The notes below the pieces were generated by a model. That model saw nothing but the letters and a program-made list of their open reading frames with translations, searched no databases and was not told the DNA's origin. Shown here one piece after another: positions 48,826 through 58,270 of a DNA stretch of 64,000 nt. The DNA lies in contig CAVOXT010000005.1 in the NCBI GenBank assembly GCA_963700495.1, positions 124,001-188,000 of the forward strand. The letters are read 5' to 3'. This stretch comes from JACCTU01 sp963700495. Lineage in GTDB: Bacteria > Actinomycetota > Thermoleophilia > Gaiellales > Gaiellaceae. Made by a program: the position numbers and the translations under genes. Position 1 is the first letter of the stretch; each line of letters begins with the position of its first letter.

Positions 48826-50178
48826 TTGAGAAAGCGCAGTTTGGTTGCGCTCTTCGTGTTGCTCGTCGCGGCTCTCGCATTGCTGGCTGCGGGCTGCGGT
48901 GGCAACGACGATGAGGCAGGGGGTGGTGGTGGCCAGATTACGGCGCTGCCGTCGTCCTCGTGCACCGGCATCGAGTACAAGGGAGAAGGCGATCCGGACT
49001 TCCTGGTCGTATCCGACCTCCCGCTCCAGGGCTCGAGCCGCACGCAGACGACCCAGATCGTCGGCGCGATCCGGTACTTGCTGGACAAGCAGGGCTGGAA
49101 GGCCGGTGACCACAAGATCGCATTCCAGTCGTGTGACGATGCGACGGCCCAGGCCGCGAAGTGGGAGTCGGGCAAGTGCTCCCAGAACGCGAACGCCTAC
49201 GCCGGGAACGACAAGCTGATCGGCGTGATCGGCACGTTCAACTCGGGCTGCGCCGCGATCGAGATCCCGGTCCTCAACCAGGCCCCGAACGGCGGGATCG
49301 CGATGCTGTCGCCCGCGAACACGTTCGTCTGCCTGACCGAGGGCGGCCCGGGCTGCGAGGACACCGAGCCGGACAAGTACTACCCGACCGGCAACCGGAA
49401 CTACGCCCGCGTCGTCCCGCACGACGCGTACCAGGGCGCGGCAGTCGCCGAGTTCGCGCAGGCCCAGGGAATCAAGAGCATCTACATCCTCAACGACAAG
49501 GAGGCCTACGGCCTCGGCGTCGCGACGAACTTCCGGAACGCCGCTGAGCACCTCGGCATCAAGATCGCCGGGTTCGAGGCGTGGGATCCGAAGGCCTCGT
49601 CGTACGAGGGCCTCTTCCGCAAGATCGGCGGAACCGGCGCGGACGCCGTCTTCCTCGGCGGCCTGATCGACGAGAACGGCGCCAAGGTGATCAAGGACAA
49701 GGTCGCCGTGCTCGGCGCGAACGACGGCAAGGTCAAGCTGTTCGCCCCGGACGGCTTCACGACGCAGCAGACGATCGATGAGGCCGGCACCGCCGCGGCC
49801 GGGATGTACATGTCGGTCGCCGGCGTCCCGATCGACCAGTTCAAGGGTGCGGGCGCCCAGTTCGCTGCGGACTTCAAGCCGACGCTCGGCGGCAAGGAGA
49901 TCGACCCGTACGCGATCTACGGCGCGCAGGCCGCACAGGTCCTGCTCGACGCGATCGCGGCCTCGGACGGAACGCGCGCAAGCGTGATCGAGCAGATGTT
50001 CCAGGCCAAGGTCGTGGACGGCTATCTGGGCTCGTTCCAGATCAACGAGAACGGCGATCCGTCCGGCGCCGAAGGCGCGGTCGTCGGCTTCACCATCTAC
50101 AAGGCGACCGACAAGCTCGAGACCGAGACGACGATCTCTCCGAAGCCGGAGGACGTCGACGCGGCCAGAGGCACCTGA
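48826..50178 (+). CDS. livK: ABC transporter substrate-binding lipoprotein, LivK type (system 2)
   Basis: 450 aa lipoprotein. The start is a TTG preceded at 2 nt by GGAGGAGGAG (48814-48823), with a TACATT -10 box at 48804; upstream in-frame codons precede the promoter. Signal LVALFVLLVAALALLAAGC ends in a lipobox (Cys24), followed by a Gly-rich linker. FLVVSDLPLQGSSRTQTTQI and GTFNSGCAAIEIPVLNQAPN are the type-I fold. It has six or more cysteines (SCDDA, KCSQN, SGCA, FVCL, PGCED), more than usual, which may form disulfides outside the cell. It heads a second complete liv operon. Confidence 0.92.
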   Translation: MRKRSLVALFVLLVAALALLAAGCGGNDDEAGGGGGQITALPSSSCTGIEYKGEGDPDFLVVSDLPLQGSSRTQTTQIVGAIRYLLDKQGWKAGDHKIAFQSCDDATAQAAKWESGKCSQNANAYAGNDKLIGVIGTFNSGCAAIEIPVLNQAPNGGIAMLSPANTFVCLTEGGPGCEDTEPDKYYPTGNRNYARVVPHDAYQGAAVAEFAQAQGIKSIYILNDKEAYGLGVATNFRNAAEHLGIKIAGFEAWDPKASSYEGLFRKIGGTGADAVFLGGLIDENGAKVIKDKVAVLGANDGKVKLFAPDGFTTQQTIDEAGTAAAGMYMSVAGVPIDQFKGAGAQFAADFKPTLGGKEIDPYAIYGAQAAQVLLDAIAASDGTRASVIEQMFQAKVVDGYLGSFQINENGDPSGAEGAVVGFTIYKATDKLETETTISPKPEDVDAARGT

Positions 50179-50197
50179 TCGCCTATTGAACGGCGTG

Positions 50198-50229
50198 AAA
50201 CGGGGGAGGGCTTTCGCCCTCCCCCGTTT
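50198..50229 (+). terminator. Strong hairpin between livK and livH (system 2)
   Basis: AAACGGGGGAGGGC-TTTC-GCCCTCCCCCGTTT is a perfect 14-bp stem with a four-base loop, followed by CGGTTT. It is placed 20 bp after the livK stop and 25 bp before the livH start. Partial termination here would give more binding protein than permease, a usual arrangement in ABC operons. Confidence 0.85.
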
Positions 50230-50253
50230 CGGTTTAGGTTCTCCCCCACAACT

Positions 50254-51324
50254 GTGGCTGACGCGGCGGGCACGGAGAGAGGTTCGACCAGGTCGACCAT
50301 CGCGTCGCACCTTCCGGGTACCGTCATGGGCTGGCTGGGCCTCGGGTTCGTCGGGCTGATCGTCTTCTGGCTCGGCGCGAACCTCGTCAACGACCCCAGC
50401 GAGTTCTTCAACGTCGGGATCATCGGCCTGACGAACGGCGCGGTCTACGCGCTCGTCGCCCTCGGCTACACGCTCGTCTACGGGATCCTCCAGCTGATCA
50501 ACTTCGCGCACGGGGACGTCTTCGCGCTCGGGGGGCTCGTCGCGAGCACCGTGATCGTCAGCTGGCTCGGAATCACGAACGAGTCGAGCGCCGGCGCGAT
50601 CGCGCTCGGCATCACGCTCGCGCTGGTGGTCGCGGTTGTCTTCACCGTGACGCTGAACACCGGCATCGAGCTCGTCGCGTACCGCCGGCTCCGGAGCGCG
50701 CCGCGGCTCGCCCCGCTGATCACCGCCGTGGGGGTGTCGTTCATCCTCCAGGACGTCGGCCTGATCCGGTGGGGCGTCGAGTTCCAGACGACCGAGAAGC
50801 TGATCCCGAACTCGGTCGCGTTCTCGATCGACGGTGTGATCTTCCAGTGGGACAAGCTCGGCGTCCTGTTGCTCACCGTGCCGGTCCTGCTCGTGCTCAC
50901 GTGGCTGGTCAGGTCGACGAAGCAGGGCAAGGCGATGCGCGCGACCTCTCAGGACACGGACGCAGCCGCGATGATGGGGATCAACGTCAACCGGACGATC
51001 TCGTTCACGTTCGCGCTCGCGGGCGGGCTGGCCGGTGCCGGCGGCCTCCTCTACTTCCTGCACTTCACATCGATTCGCTACGACACCGGCTTCCAGATCG
51101 GGCTGATCGCGTTCACGGCCGCGGTGCTGGGCGGGATCGGCAACCTCGCCGGCGCCGTCCTCGGCGCGTTGATGATCGGCCTGATCGAGCAGTTCAACGA
51201 GGGGCTCGAGCTGTACTCGCCCGGGAGCGACTGGACGCGCTCGATCGTGTTCGGGATCCTGATCGCGACGCTCGTCTTCCGGCCCGAGGGCCTGCTCGGA
51301 GAAAGGACTCCCGAAGGTGGTTGA
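50254..51324 (+). CDS. livH: Branched-chain amino acid ABC transporter permease, LivH type (system 2)
   Basis: 356 aa. IGLTNGAVYALVALGYTLVY and INFAHGDVFALGGL are the LivH N-terminal signatures; MRATSQDTDAAAMMGINVNR is the ATPase-contacting loop, and AAVLGGIGNLAGAVLGALMI the conserved late helix. It has an extra N-terminal membrane helix (MGWLGLGFVGLIVFWLGA) relative to system 1. The GTG start gives a weak initiation context; livM overlaps its end by 8 bp. Confidence 0.93.
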   Translation: MADAAGTERGSTRSTIASHLPGTVMGWLGLGFVGLIVFWLGANLVNDPSEFFNVGIIGLTNGAVYALVALGYTLVYGILQLINFAHGDVFALGGLVASTVIVSWLGITNESSAGAIALGITLALVVAVVFTVTLNTGIELVAYRRLRSAPRLAPLITAVGVSFILQDVGLIRWGVEFQTTEKLIPNSVAFSIDGVIFQWDKLGVLLLTVPVLLVLTWLVRSTKQGKAMRATSQDTDAAAMMGINVNRTISFTFALAGGLAGAGGLLYFLHFTSIRYDTGFQIGLIAFTAAVLGGIGNLAGAVLGALMIGLIEQFNEGLELYSPGSDWTRSIVFGILIATLVFRPEGLLGERTPEGG

Positions 51325-52528
51325 CCGGGCGCTCGACTCGCTACCGCAGCCCGCACGGAGACTGCTGCTGCCGGCTGTGGTGGTTCTGTTCGGGGTCCTC
51401 TACCCGACGCTGCTGCCCTACCTCAACGACCTGCCGCTGATCGGGACGCTGATGCCGGCAGTCGGGAGCGTCGTGATCATGATCGTGTTCACGATGATGG
51501 CCGTCGGCCTGAACGTCGTCGTCGGCTACGCGGGCCTGCTCGACCTCGGCTACGTCGCGTTCTACGCGGCGGGCGCGTACACGGCGGCGTGGTTCGCCTC
51601 GCAGCAGTTCGAGCAGGTGACCTTCCACTTCGGCTCGGTCGGGATCAGGGGCGACCTGCCCGGAATCCACCTCTCGGTCTTCCTGATCGTGTTCGTCGCC
51701 GGCTGCTTCACCGCCCTCGTCGGAATCGCGATCGGCCTGCCGACGCTCCGCCTGCGCGGCGACTACCTCGCGATCGTGACGCTCGGCTTCGGCGAGATCG
51801 TCCCGCAGTTCGTCCGCAACGCCGACTCGATCAAGGGCTTCGACCTGACCCACGGCGCGTTCGGGATCTCGCCGATCGACTCGCCGGGATTCGGCCAGAA
51901 GTTGAACGACGCACTCGGGCTGCCCGTGAACTACCAGCAGTCGACGCACCGTGAAGAGCTCTACTTCTACACCGCGATGGTGCTGTTGCTCCTGACGGTC
52001 TTCGTCTCGGTGCGGCTGCGCGACTCGCGGCTCGGGCGCGCCTGGGTCGCGATTCGCGAAGACGAGACCGCGGCTGCCGCGATGGGCGTGCCGCTCATGC
52101 GGACGAAGACGTGGGCGTACGCGATCGGCGCCTTCTTCGGAGGGGTCGCCGGCGCGTACTACGCCTCGTTCAAGGGCGGCGCTTTCCCGAGCGACTTTTT
52201 CTTCAACCTCTCGATCTTCATCCTCTGCATGGTGATCCTGGGCGGGATGGGCAGTGTCTGGGGGGCGATCGTGGGCGGCCTCTTCCTGTCCTACCTCGAC
52301 CAGGAGGGGCTGGCGAAGATCGGCACCGAGCTCGGGATCGTGGACGTCCCGAAGTACAACTTCGGCATCTACGGCTTGATCATCGTGCTCGTGATGCTCT
52401 TCCGCCCGACCGGGCTGATCCCGGAGCGGCGGCACAAACGCGAGATGGAGGAGGGCGTGCACGACACGCCGTTCTACGACGTCCAGCTCGAGGGTTCGGA
52501 CACCGACAGGGATCCCCGCGATGACTGA
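51317..52528 (+). CDS. livM: Branched-chain amino acid ABC transporter permease, LivM type (system 2)
   Basis: 403 aa with about ten hydrophobic segments. GLNVVVGYAGLLDLGYVAFY is the LivM signature, LPTLRLRGDYLAIVTLGFGE and WVAIREDETAAAAMGVPLMR contact the ATPases, and MVILGGMGSVWGAIVGGLFL is the late helix. A charged C-terminal tail (RRHKREMEEGVHDTPFYD) extends beyond the membrane domain and is absent from system 1. It overlaps livH and livG by 8 bp each. Confidence 0.93.
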   Translation: MVDRALDSLPQPARRLLLPAVVVLFGVLYPTLLPYLNDLPLIGTLMPAVGSVVIMIVFTMMAVGLNVVVGYAGLLDLGYVAFYAAGAYTAAWFASQQFEQVTFHFGSVGIRGDLPGIHLSVFLIVFVAGCFTALVGIAIGLPTLRLRGDYLAIVTLGFGEIVPQFVRNADSIKGFDLTHGAFGISPIDSPGFGQKLNDALGLPVNYQQSTHREELYFYTAMVLLLLTVFVSVRLRDSRLGRAWVAIREDETAAAAMGVPLMRTKTWAYAIGAFFGGVAGAYYASFKGGAFPSDFFFNLSIFILCMVILGGMGSVWGAIVGGLFLSYLDQEGLAKIGTELGIVDVPKYNFGIYGLIIVLVMLFRPTGLIPERRHKREMEEGVHDTPFYDVQLEGSDTDRDPRDD

Positions 52529-53294
52529 CCTGCTCGTCGCCACCGACGTCCGCAAGGAGTTCGGCGGTCTGATCGCCGTCAACGACGTCGACTTCACGAT
52601 CCCGGCGGGGTCGATCGTCAGCCTGATCGGCCCGAACGGTGCGGGCAAGACGACGTTCTTCAACATGCTCACGGGCGTCTACAAGCCCACGGCGGGGAAG
52701 ATCGTGTTCGACGGGACCGACGTGACCGGCAAGCCCCCGCATGCGATCACGCAGCTCGGGATCGGCCGGACGTTCCAGAACATCCGCCTCTTCCAGCAGA
52801 TGACGGCGATCGAGAACGTGCTCGTCGGGATGCACTCCAGGATCTCGAGCGGTCTGATCCGGACGATCCTGCGAACGCCCGGGCTGAAGCGTCAGGAGCG
52901 CGAGGCGGCAGATCGGGCGCGCGAGCTGCTCCGCTTCTGCGCCCTGACGGGCCGCGACGACGCCTGGGCGCGGAACCTCTCGTACGGGGACCAGCGCCGG
53001 CTCGAGGTCGCCCGTGCGCTCGCGACGGAGCCGAAGCTGCTGCTCCTCGACGAGCCCACCGCGGGCATGAACCCCCAGGAGACGTCCGCGTTCACGGAGT
53101 TCGTCGCGAAGCTCCGCTCGGAGCAGGAGTTGACCGTGCTGATGATCGAGCACGACATGAAGGTCGTAATGGAGATCTCCGACCGCGTGACCGTGCTCGA
53201 CTACGGCGAGAAGATCGCGGAGGGCGCTCCGAAGGACGTCCAGCGAGACGAGCGGGTGATCGAGGCGTACCTCGGTAGGGCGGCGACCGCATGA
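52521..53294 (+). CDS. livG: Branched-chain amino acid ABC transporter ATPase, LivG type (system 2)
   Basis: 257 aa. Walker A GPNGAGKTTFFNMLTGVYKP, GIGRTFQNIRLFQQMTAIEN, signature LSYGDQRRLEVARAL, Walker B LLLLDEPTAGMNPQET and H-loop MIEHDMKVVMEI are all canonical, in contrast to the degenerate signature of the system 1 LivG. The gene overlaps livM by 8 bp and livF by 4 bp. Confidence 0.95.
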   Translation: MTDLLVATDVRKEFGGLIAVNDVDFTIPAGSIVSLIGPNGAGKTTFFNMLTGVYKPTAGKIVFDGTDVTGKPPHAITQLGIGRTFQNIRLFQQMTAIENVLVGMHSRISSGLIRTILRTPGLKRQEREAADRARELLRFCALTGRDDAWARNLSYGDQRRLEVARALATEPKLLLLDEPTAGMNPQETSAFTEFVAKLRSEQELTVLMIEHDMKVVMEISDRVTVLDYGEKIAEGAPKDVQRDERVIEAYLGRAATA

Positions 53295-54028
53295 GCACGA
53301 CCGCGCCGGGCGGTGTCATCCTCGAGCTGACGGACGTGCACACGTTCTACGGGTCGATCGAGGCGCTGAAGGGGATCTCGATCGAAGTGCGTGCCGGTGA
53401 GATCGTCACGCTGATCGGCGCAAACGGCGCCGGGAAGTCGACGACGTTGCGCTCGATCAACGGGCTCAACCGCCCCCGCAAGGGGACGATCCGCTTCCAG
53501 GGCCAGGACATCACGAACATGCCGCCCCACTCGATCGTGAAGCTGGGAATCGCACAGTCGCCGGAGGGGCGCCGGCTCTTCCCACGCATGAGCGTGCTCG
53601 AGAACCTCGAGATGGGCGCGTTCCAGCGCGCGAAGAACGACACCGAGCTCCAGGGCGACCTCGACCGCGTCTACACGCTCTTCCCGCGCCTCGCCGAGCG
53701 CAAGACGCAGCAGGCGGGAACGCTCTCGGGCGGCGAGCAGCAGATGGTCGCGATGGGCCGGGCGCTGATGGCGCGGCCGAAGCTGCTCATGCTCGACGAG
53801 CCGTCGATGGGCCTCGCGCCGATCTTCGTCGAGCGCATCTTCGACATCGTGCGCGAGATCAACGCGCAGGGGACGCCGATCCTCCTCGTGGAGCAGAACG
53901 CGTTGATGGCACTCGACGTCGCGCAGCGGGGCTACGTGCTCGAGACGGGCCGCGTAGCGCTTTCCGACAGCGCAAGTGCCCTGCGCGACAACGAGCAGGT
54001 TCGCAAGACGTACCTCGGCGAGGACTAG
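53291..54028 (+). CDS. livF: Branched-chain amino acid ABC transporter ATPase, LivF type (system 2)
   Basis: 245 aa. GANGAGKSTTLRSINGLNRP, QSPEGRRLFPRMSVLENLEM, LSGGEQQMVAMGRALMARPK and LMLDEPSMGLAPIFVERIF show intact Walker A, Q-loop, signature and Walker B. It ends the second liv operon, four bp short of the convergent LarA-like gene. Confidence 0.95.
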   Translation: MSTTAPGGVILELTDVHTFYGSIEALKGISIEVRAGEIVTLIGANGAGKSTTLRSINGLNRPRKGTIRFQGQDITNMPPHSIVKLGIAQSPEGRRLFPRMSVLENLEMGAFQRAKNDTELQGDLDRVYTLFPRLAERKTQQAGTLSGGEQQMVAMGRALMARPKLLMLDEPSMGLAPIFVERIFDIVREINAQGTPILLVEQNALMALDVAQRGYVLETGRVALSDSASALRDNEQVRKTYLGED

Positions 54029-54032
54029 CCAT

Positions 54033-55529
54033 CTAGCCGACCCGGATCGGAAAGAACGGCGGCGTCAGCAGGAAGCCGAGGCGCTGCTCGCCGCCGGCCA
54101 TGCCTCGTGCCATCTCGAGCGCGGCGCCGAGACCGTGCGTCGGGACGAAGCCGAGCTGCCGCGCGGCGACGGAGTCCCGGCAGCCCGCGACGAGGACCGC
54201 GCCGAGCCGGCCGAGCGCGGGCCGGCAGGCGTCCCAATCCGAGAACGGGAGCAGCGGATGACAGGCGTGGCCCTCGCGGTACGCGGCGATCGCCCGCGGA
54301 TCCTCCGCGGCCGCCTGCTCGGCCGAGCGGAGCTCGTCAGGGTCGTGGCCGAACCGCGTCGCCGCGAAGAACGTCCGGTACGGCTGTTGCGTCTGGTGGG
54401 CGAACCGCCGCCTGAACGGGTGGAGCAGGATCGCAGTGCCGCCCTCAGTGACCGGAAAGGCGTCGCGCCAGAGCCGCAGCGCGAGGCCGAGGCCGAGATG
54501 CGCGGCCGCCAGCGGATTCGCCGGCTCCCGGGGCAGATGCGCGCCCGTCGGAGGAATCCCGATCACGGCCGTGTCGAGCGGCTCGGAGAGCACGGCCTCC
54601 CGGATCGCGATCGCCCGTAGCAGCGCCTCGGCGTGCGCGACCGCCGGAGGACCGGCATAGGCGGCGCTCGCGGTCACCTCGCGGCGTATCGACCTCAGCA
54701 TCCGGGCGCGCAGCGGCGAAGGGACGAACGCGAGCGCCCGTCGCAGCGGCGAGCCCGCCAGCCTCGCTGTTGCGTGCTCGTCGTACGGCACTCCTCGCAG
54801 CGAGGGCGCGAGCAGACGTGGGTGGTTCAGCACCAGCGAGACGCCGGCCAGCGGCACGCGGCCGGCGACCGCCCGCTCGAGCGCGACCGCCAGCTGCCAG
54901 CCCTGCGACGCCGCCGTCTCGACGAGGGACGACGCGCCGGCGCCACGCAGCGTGCGGGGCCCGGACGCGGCGAGCAGCGCCGCGGGGCCGCCGTGCACCA
55001 CGGTCTCGGCAGCGCTGACGATGAGGACGGCGTCGGTCTCGACGAGCGATCGGTTGACGAGCAGCGGCAACTGTCCGGCGGCCCCGAGATCGGCGAGGTC
55101 GGGATCCTCGACGTCGTGGACGACCACCCGGCCGCGGAAGCGGCGACGAAACTCGGGACTTGCGATCAGGCCCATCTCGCCGGGACCGGGACGCATCGCC
55201 AGCCCGCCGGCGACCAGGAGCGTCTGCGCCTCGCTGGGAACACCGCAGCGCACGAGCTCGGCGGAGGCACCCTCGACAGCAGCGTGTCTCGGATCGATGA
55301 CGGCGCCGGGGATCGGCAGGCTCGGGAGCTCCACGACGATCGTCACGCGCGACGCTCCGCGGACGAGCACGTCCAGCGCCGGGCCCTCGAGCGGGAACCG
55401 CAGCGCTTCGCTGACGGCGGCGGCGACGTCGGCGACGACCTCGCGCGGCTCGGGCGGCCGCAGCACGACGGCACCCTCCGGGACGTTGACGACCGTGACG
55501 CCGGGACCGGCCAGCATGGGCACTCGCAC
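54033..55529 (-). CDS. LarA-like (DUF2088) protein
   Basis: 498 aa, similar to the nickel-pincer-cofactor lactate racemase family: an N-terminal domain with VTIVVELPSLPIPGAVIDPR in the position of the family's substrate loop, LLVAGGLAMRPGPGEMG, and the FRGRVVVHDVEDP histidine segment. The family's usual D-x-T-R-P-T-P loop is replaced by ELPSLPIPG, so racemase activity on lactate is doubtful. Other LarA-like proteins racemise or epimerise different hydroxy acids. larB, larC and larE cofactor genes are not in the window. The GTG start at 55529 is tentative; an in-frame ATG follows four codons later. It diverges from polA by 40 bp. Confidence 0.7.
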   Translation of the reverse strand: MRVPMLAGPGVTVVNVPEGAVVLRPPEPREVVADVAAAVSEALRFPLEGPALDVLVRGASRVTIVVELPSLPIPGAVIDPRHAAVEGASAELVRCGVPSEAQTLLVAGGLAMRPGPGEMGLIASPEFRRRFRGRVVVHDVEDPDLADLGAAGQLPLLVNRSLVETDAVLIVSAAETVVHGGPAALLAASGPRTLRGAGASSLVETAASQGWQLAVALERAVAGRVPLAGVSLVLNHPRLLAPSLRGVPYDEHATARLAGSPLRRALAFVPSPLRARMLRSIRREVTASAAYAGPPAVAHAEALLRAIAIREAVLSEPLDTAVIGIPPTGAHLPREPANPLAAAHLGLGLALRLWRDAFPVTEGGTAILLHPFRRRFAHQTQQPYRTFFAATRFGHDPDELRSAEQAAAEDPRAIAAYREGHACHPLLPFSDWDACRPALGRLGAVLVAGCRDSVAARQLGFVPTHGLGAALEMARGMAGGEQRLGFLLTPPFFPIRVG

Positions 55530-55569
55530 GGGCTGGAGTTAACCCGCTGGCGCATACACTCGGCGGGCG

Positions 55570-58150
55570 ATGCCGAAGACCCTCACGGGCGACGAGCTCC
55601 AGCTCGACGACGGGCCCGCGCGCGACTCCGAGCTCTTCCTCGTGGACGGGAACAACCTCGCCTACCGGGCCTTCTTCGCCCTTCCGGAGGAGCTCGCGAC
55701 GACGGAGGGCTTCCCGACGAACGCCCTCCTCGGCTTCACGAACATGCTCTTCAAGCTGCTCCAGGACTACCGGCCCAAGGGCGTCGCGGTCGCCTGGGAC
55801 ACGCGCCCGGTCGAGCGGCTGGAGCAGCTCGAGACCTACAAGTCGGAGCGCCGCCCGACCCCTGATCTGCTCAGCGAGCAGTTTCCGTACTTCCGGCCGA
55901 TCGTCGAGGCGTTCGGCTACCGGAACCTCGAGTTCCAGGGCTGGGAAGCCGACGACGTGATCGCGACGCTCGCGACGCGTGCGGACGAGGCCGGGATCAA
56001 GACGACGGTCGTGTCGACCGATCGCGACGCGTTCCAGCTCGTCAGCGACAACGTCACGCTGATGATGACGCCGCGCGGAGTCTCGGACGTGAACGTCTAC
56101 ACGCCCGACCGCGTCGAGGCGCGCTACGGGATCCGCCCCGACCAGATCCCGGACTTCATCGGCCTCAAGGGCGACACGAGCGACAACATCCCGGGCATCC
56201 CGGGCATCGGCGACAAGACGGCAGGGCAGCTGATCGCGCAGTACGGGTCGCTCGAAGAGGTGATCGCGCACGCGGACGAGCTGACGCCGGCACGGCGCAA
56301 GAACATCCAGGAGCACGCCGACCAGGCGCGCATCTCGAAGCAGCTCGCGACGATGCGCCGCGACCTCGAGATCGACTGGGACCCGGCCGCGCTGGTGCTC
56401 CAGCCACCGGACCGCTCGCAGCTGAAGGAGATGTTCCGGCGCTTCGAGTTCCGCAACCTGCTCGGACGCGTCGACCAGCTCGACGAGGCCGTCCCTGCGC
56501 TGCCGACGATGCGGCCGGAGGGAACAGGTGTCGCCTGGCGCGAGGGGGAGCTGCCCGAGACGAGCGATCGCGTCGGGCTCGCGGTCGACGACGGCCGCTT
56601 CGCGCTCGCGCTCGACGACGGGGTCGTGATCGGCGCCTTCGACCCGGAGGTGGCGCAGGCCCGGCTCCGTGACGCAGCCGTGATCGCGCACGACTTCAAG
56701 TCGCTGCCGCGGCTGACGATGAGGCCTGCCGAGGACACGATGCTCGCGGCGTACCTGATCGACCCCGGCCGTCCGGCGTACGAGCTCGACGACCTCGCGC
56801 AGGAGTACGGCCTCGAGGTTCTGCCCGAGCCGGCGACCGACGAGGAGACGAGCGCGCTCGTGCGACACGCCGAGGCGGCGCGCCGCCTCGCGCCGGTGCT
56901 GCGCGAGCGGCTGCGCGAGCGCGGCAGCGAGGTGCTCTACGACCACATCGAGCTTCCGCTCGCAGCCGTGCTCTCGTCGATGGAAGACGCGGGGATCAAG
57001 ATCGACACGTACCGGATGGGAGAGATCACGGCGCGTCTCGCGGACCGCGTCGAGGAGCTCGAGGCCCGCGCACACGAGCTCGCCGGCGAGGAGTTCATGC
57101 TCGGCTCGACGCAGCAGGTGGCGCGGATCCTGTTCGACCAGCTCGGGCTGACGCCCGGCCGCAAGGGCAAGACGGGGTACTCGACCGACACCCGCGTCCT
57201 GCGCTCGATCCGGCACGACCACGAGATCGTCCCCGTGATCGAGGAGTGGCGCGAGTACTCGAAGCTCCTGAACACGTACCTGCAGCCGCTGCCGTCGCTC
57301 CTCTCGCCCGAGGACGGCCGCCTGCACACGCACTTCAACCAGGCGGTGGCGTCGACGGGGCGGCTTTCGACTTCGAACCCGAACCTCCAGGCGATCCCGA
57401 TCCGCACGGATCTCGGGCGCGAGATCCGGTCGGCCTTCGTCGCCGAGCCCGGACACCGCCTGGTCTCGGCCGACTACTCGCAGGTCGAGCTGCGCATCCT
57501 CGCGCACGTGTCGGGCGAGCCGAAGCTGCGCGAGTCGTTCGCGCGCGGGCGAGGACATCCACACCACGACCGCCGCCGAGGTGCTCGGCAAGGACCCCGC
57601 GACGCTGACGAAGGACGAGCGCAACATCGCGAAGATGGTCAACTTCGGGATCATCTACGGGATCTCGGCGTTCGGTCTCTCCGAGAACCTCGAGATCCCG
57701 CGCGATCAGGCCCAGGAGTACATCGACGCCTACCTCGCACGCTTCCCGTACGTGCAGGACTTCATCGCGCGCACGATCGAGCAGGCGAAGCGCGACGGCT
57801 ACGTGACGACGCTCTTCGGCCGCCGCCGACCGGTGCCGGAGATCCGCGCGTCGAACCGCCAGACCCGCTCGCTCGGGGAGCGGCTCGCGGTCAACTCGGT
57901 CATGCAGGGCACCGCCGCGGACATCATCAAGGTGGCGATGGTGGCGATCCACGACCGGCTGCGCCACGAAGGTCGCGCGGCACGACTCGTCCTCCAGGTG
58001 CACGACGAGCTCCTCGTCGAGGCACCGGAGCGCGAGGTCGGCGCGGTCAAGGAGGTGCTCCGCGCGGAGATGGTCGGAGCGTTCGAGCTCGATCCGCCGC
58101 TCGCGGTGGAGGTCGGCGCCGGCGAGGACTGGAACGAAGCCAAGTCGTAG
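55570..58150 (+). CDS. polA: DNA polymerase I (one frameshift)
   Basis: About 859 aa when repaired. The 5'-3' exonuclease domain (1-300) has FLVDGNNLAYRAFFA, WEADDVIATLA and GLKGDTSDNIPGIPGIG. The central 3'-5' exonuclease domain is degenerate: VGLAVDDGRFALAL replaces the DxE metal site, so proofreading is probably lost. Polymerase motifs are A SADYSQVELRILAHVSG, B NIAKMVNFGIIYGIS and C LQVHDELLVEAP. The frame breaks near 57548 at CGCGGGCGAGG; removing one G restores FARGEDIHTTTA. Because polA is important in most bacteria, a sequence error is likelier than a real mutation. TACACT is 9 nt before the ATG. Confidence 0.93.
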
Positions 58151-58186
58151 GCGAACCGGACGAGTGTCGGTTCGGTGACGCTCCAT

Positions 58187-58214
58187 GGAACGTCCGGCGC
58201 AGCCGGGTTACGAT
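58187..58214 (+). promoter_or_regulatory. Possible ECF-type promoter of the secreted nuclease
   Basis: GGAAC (58187-58191) and TACGAT (58209-58214) are separated by 17 bp. GGAAC is a common -35 element of extracytoplasmic-function sigma factors; TACGAT also fits the housekeeping -10. The leader would be about 50 nt with a good ribosome-binding site. The gap 58151-58208 otherwise holds an inverted repeat GAACCG/CGGTTC (58153-58173), possibly the polA terminator. Confidence 0.35.
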
Positions 58215-58270
58215 CCTCGCGGTCACGGCCAAGGGTGGGCCGAGTCGGGTCAAGGGGAGAGGAGAGCTTC

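Noticed and set aside
48610..51063. Long minus-strand frame extending pfk upstream through the tRNA and livK
   Set aside because: The family start is at 48609; the extension runs through a tRNA gene and antisense to livK and livH.
57540..57555. Programmed frameshift in polA
   Set aside because: No slippery heptamer with a downstream structure is evident, and the break resembles the many single-base insertions elsewhere in the window.
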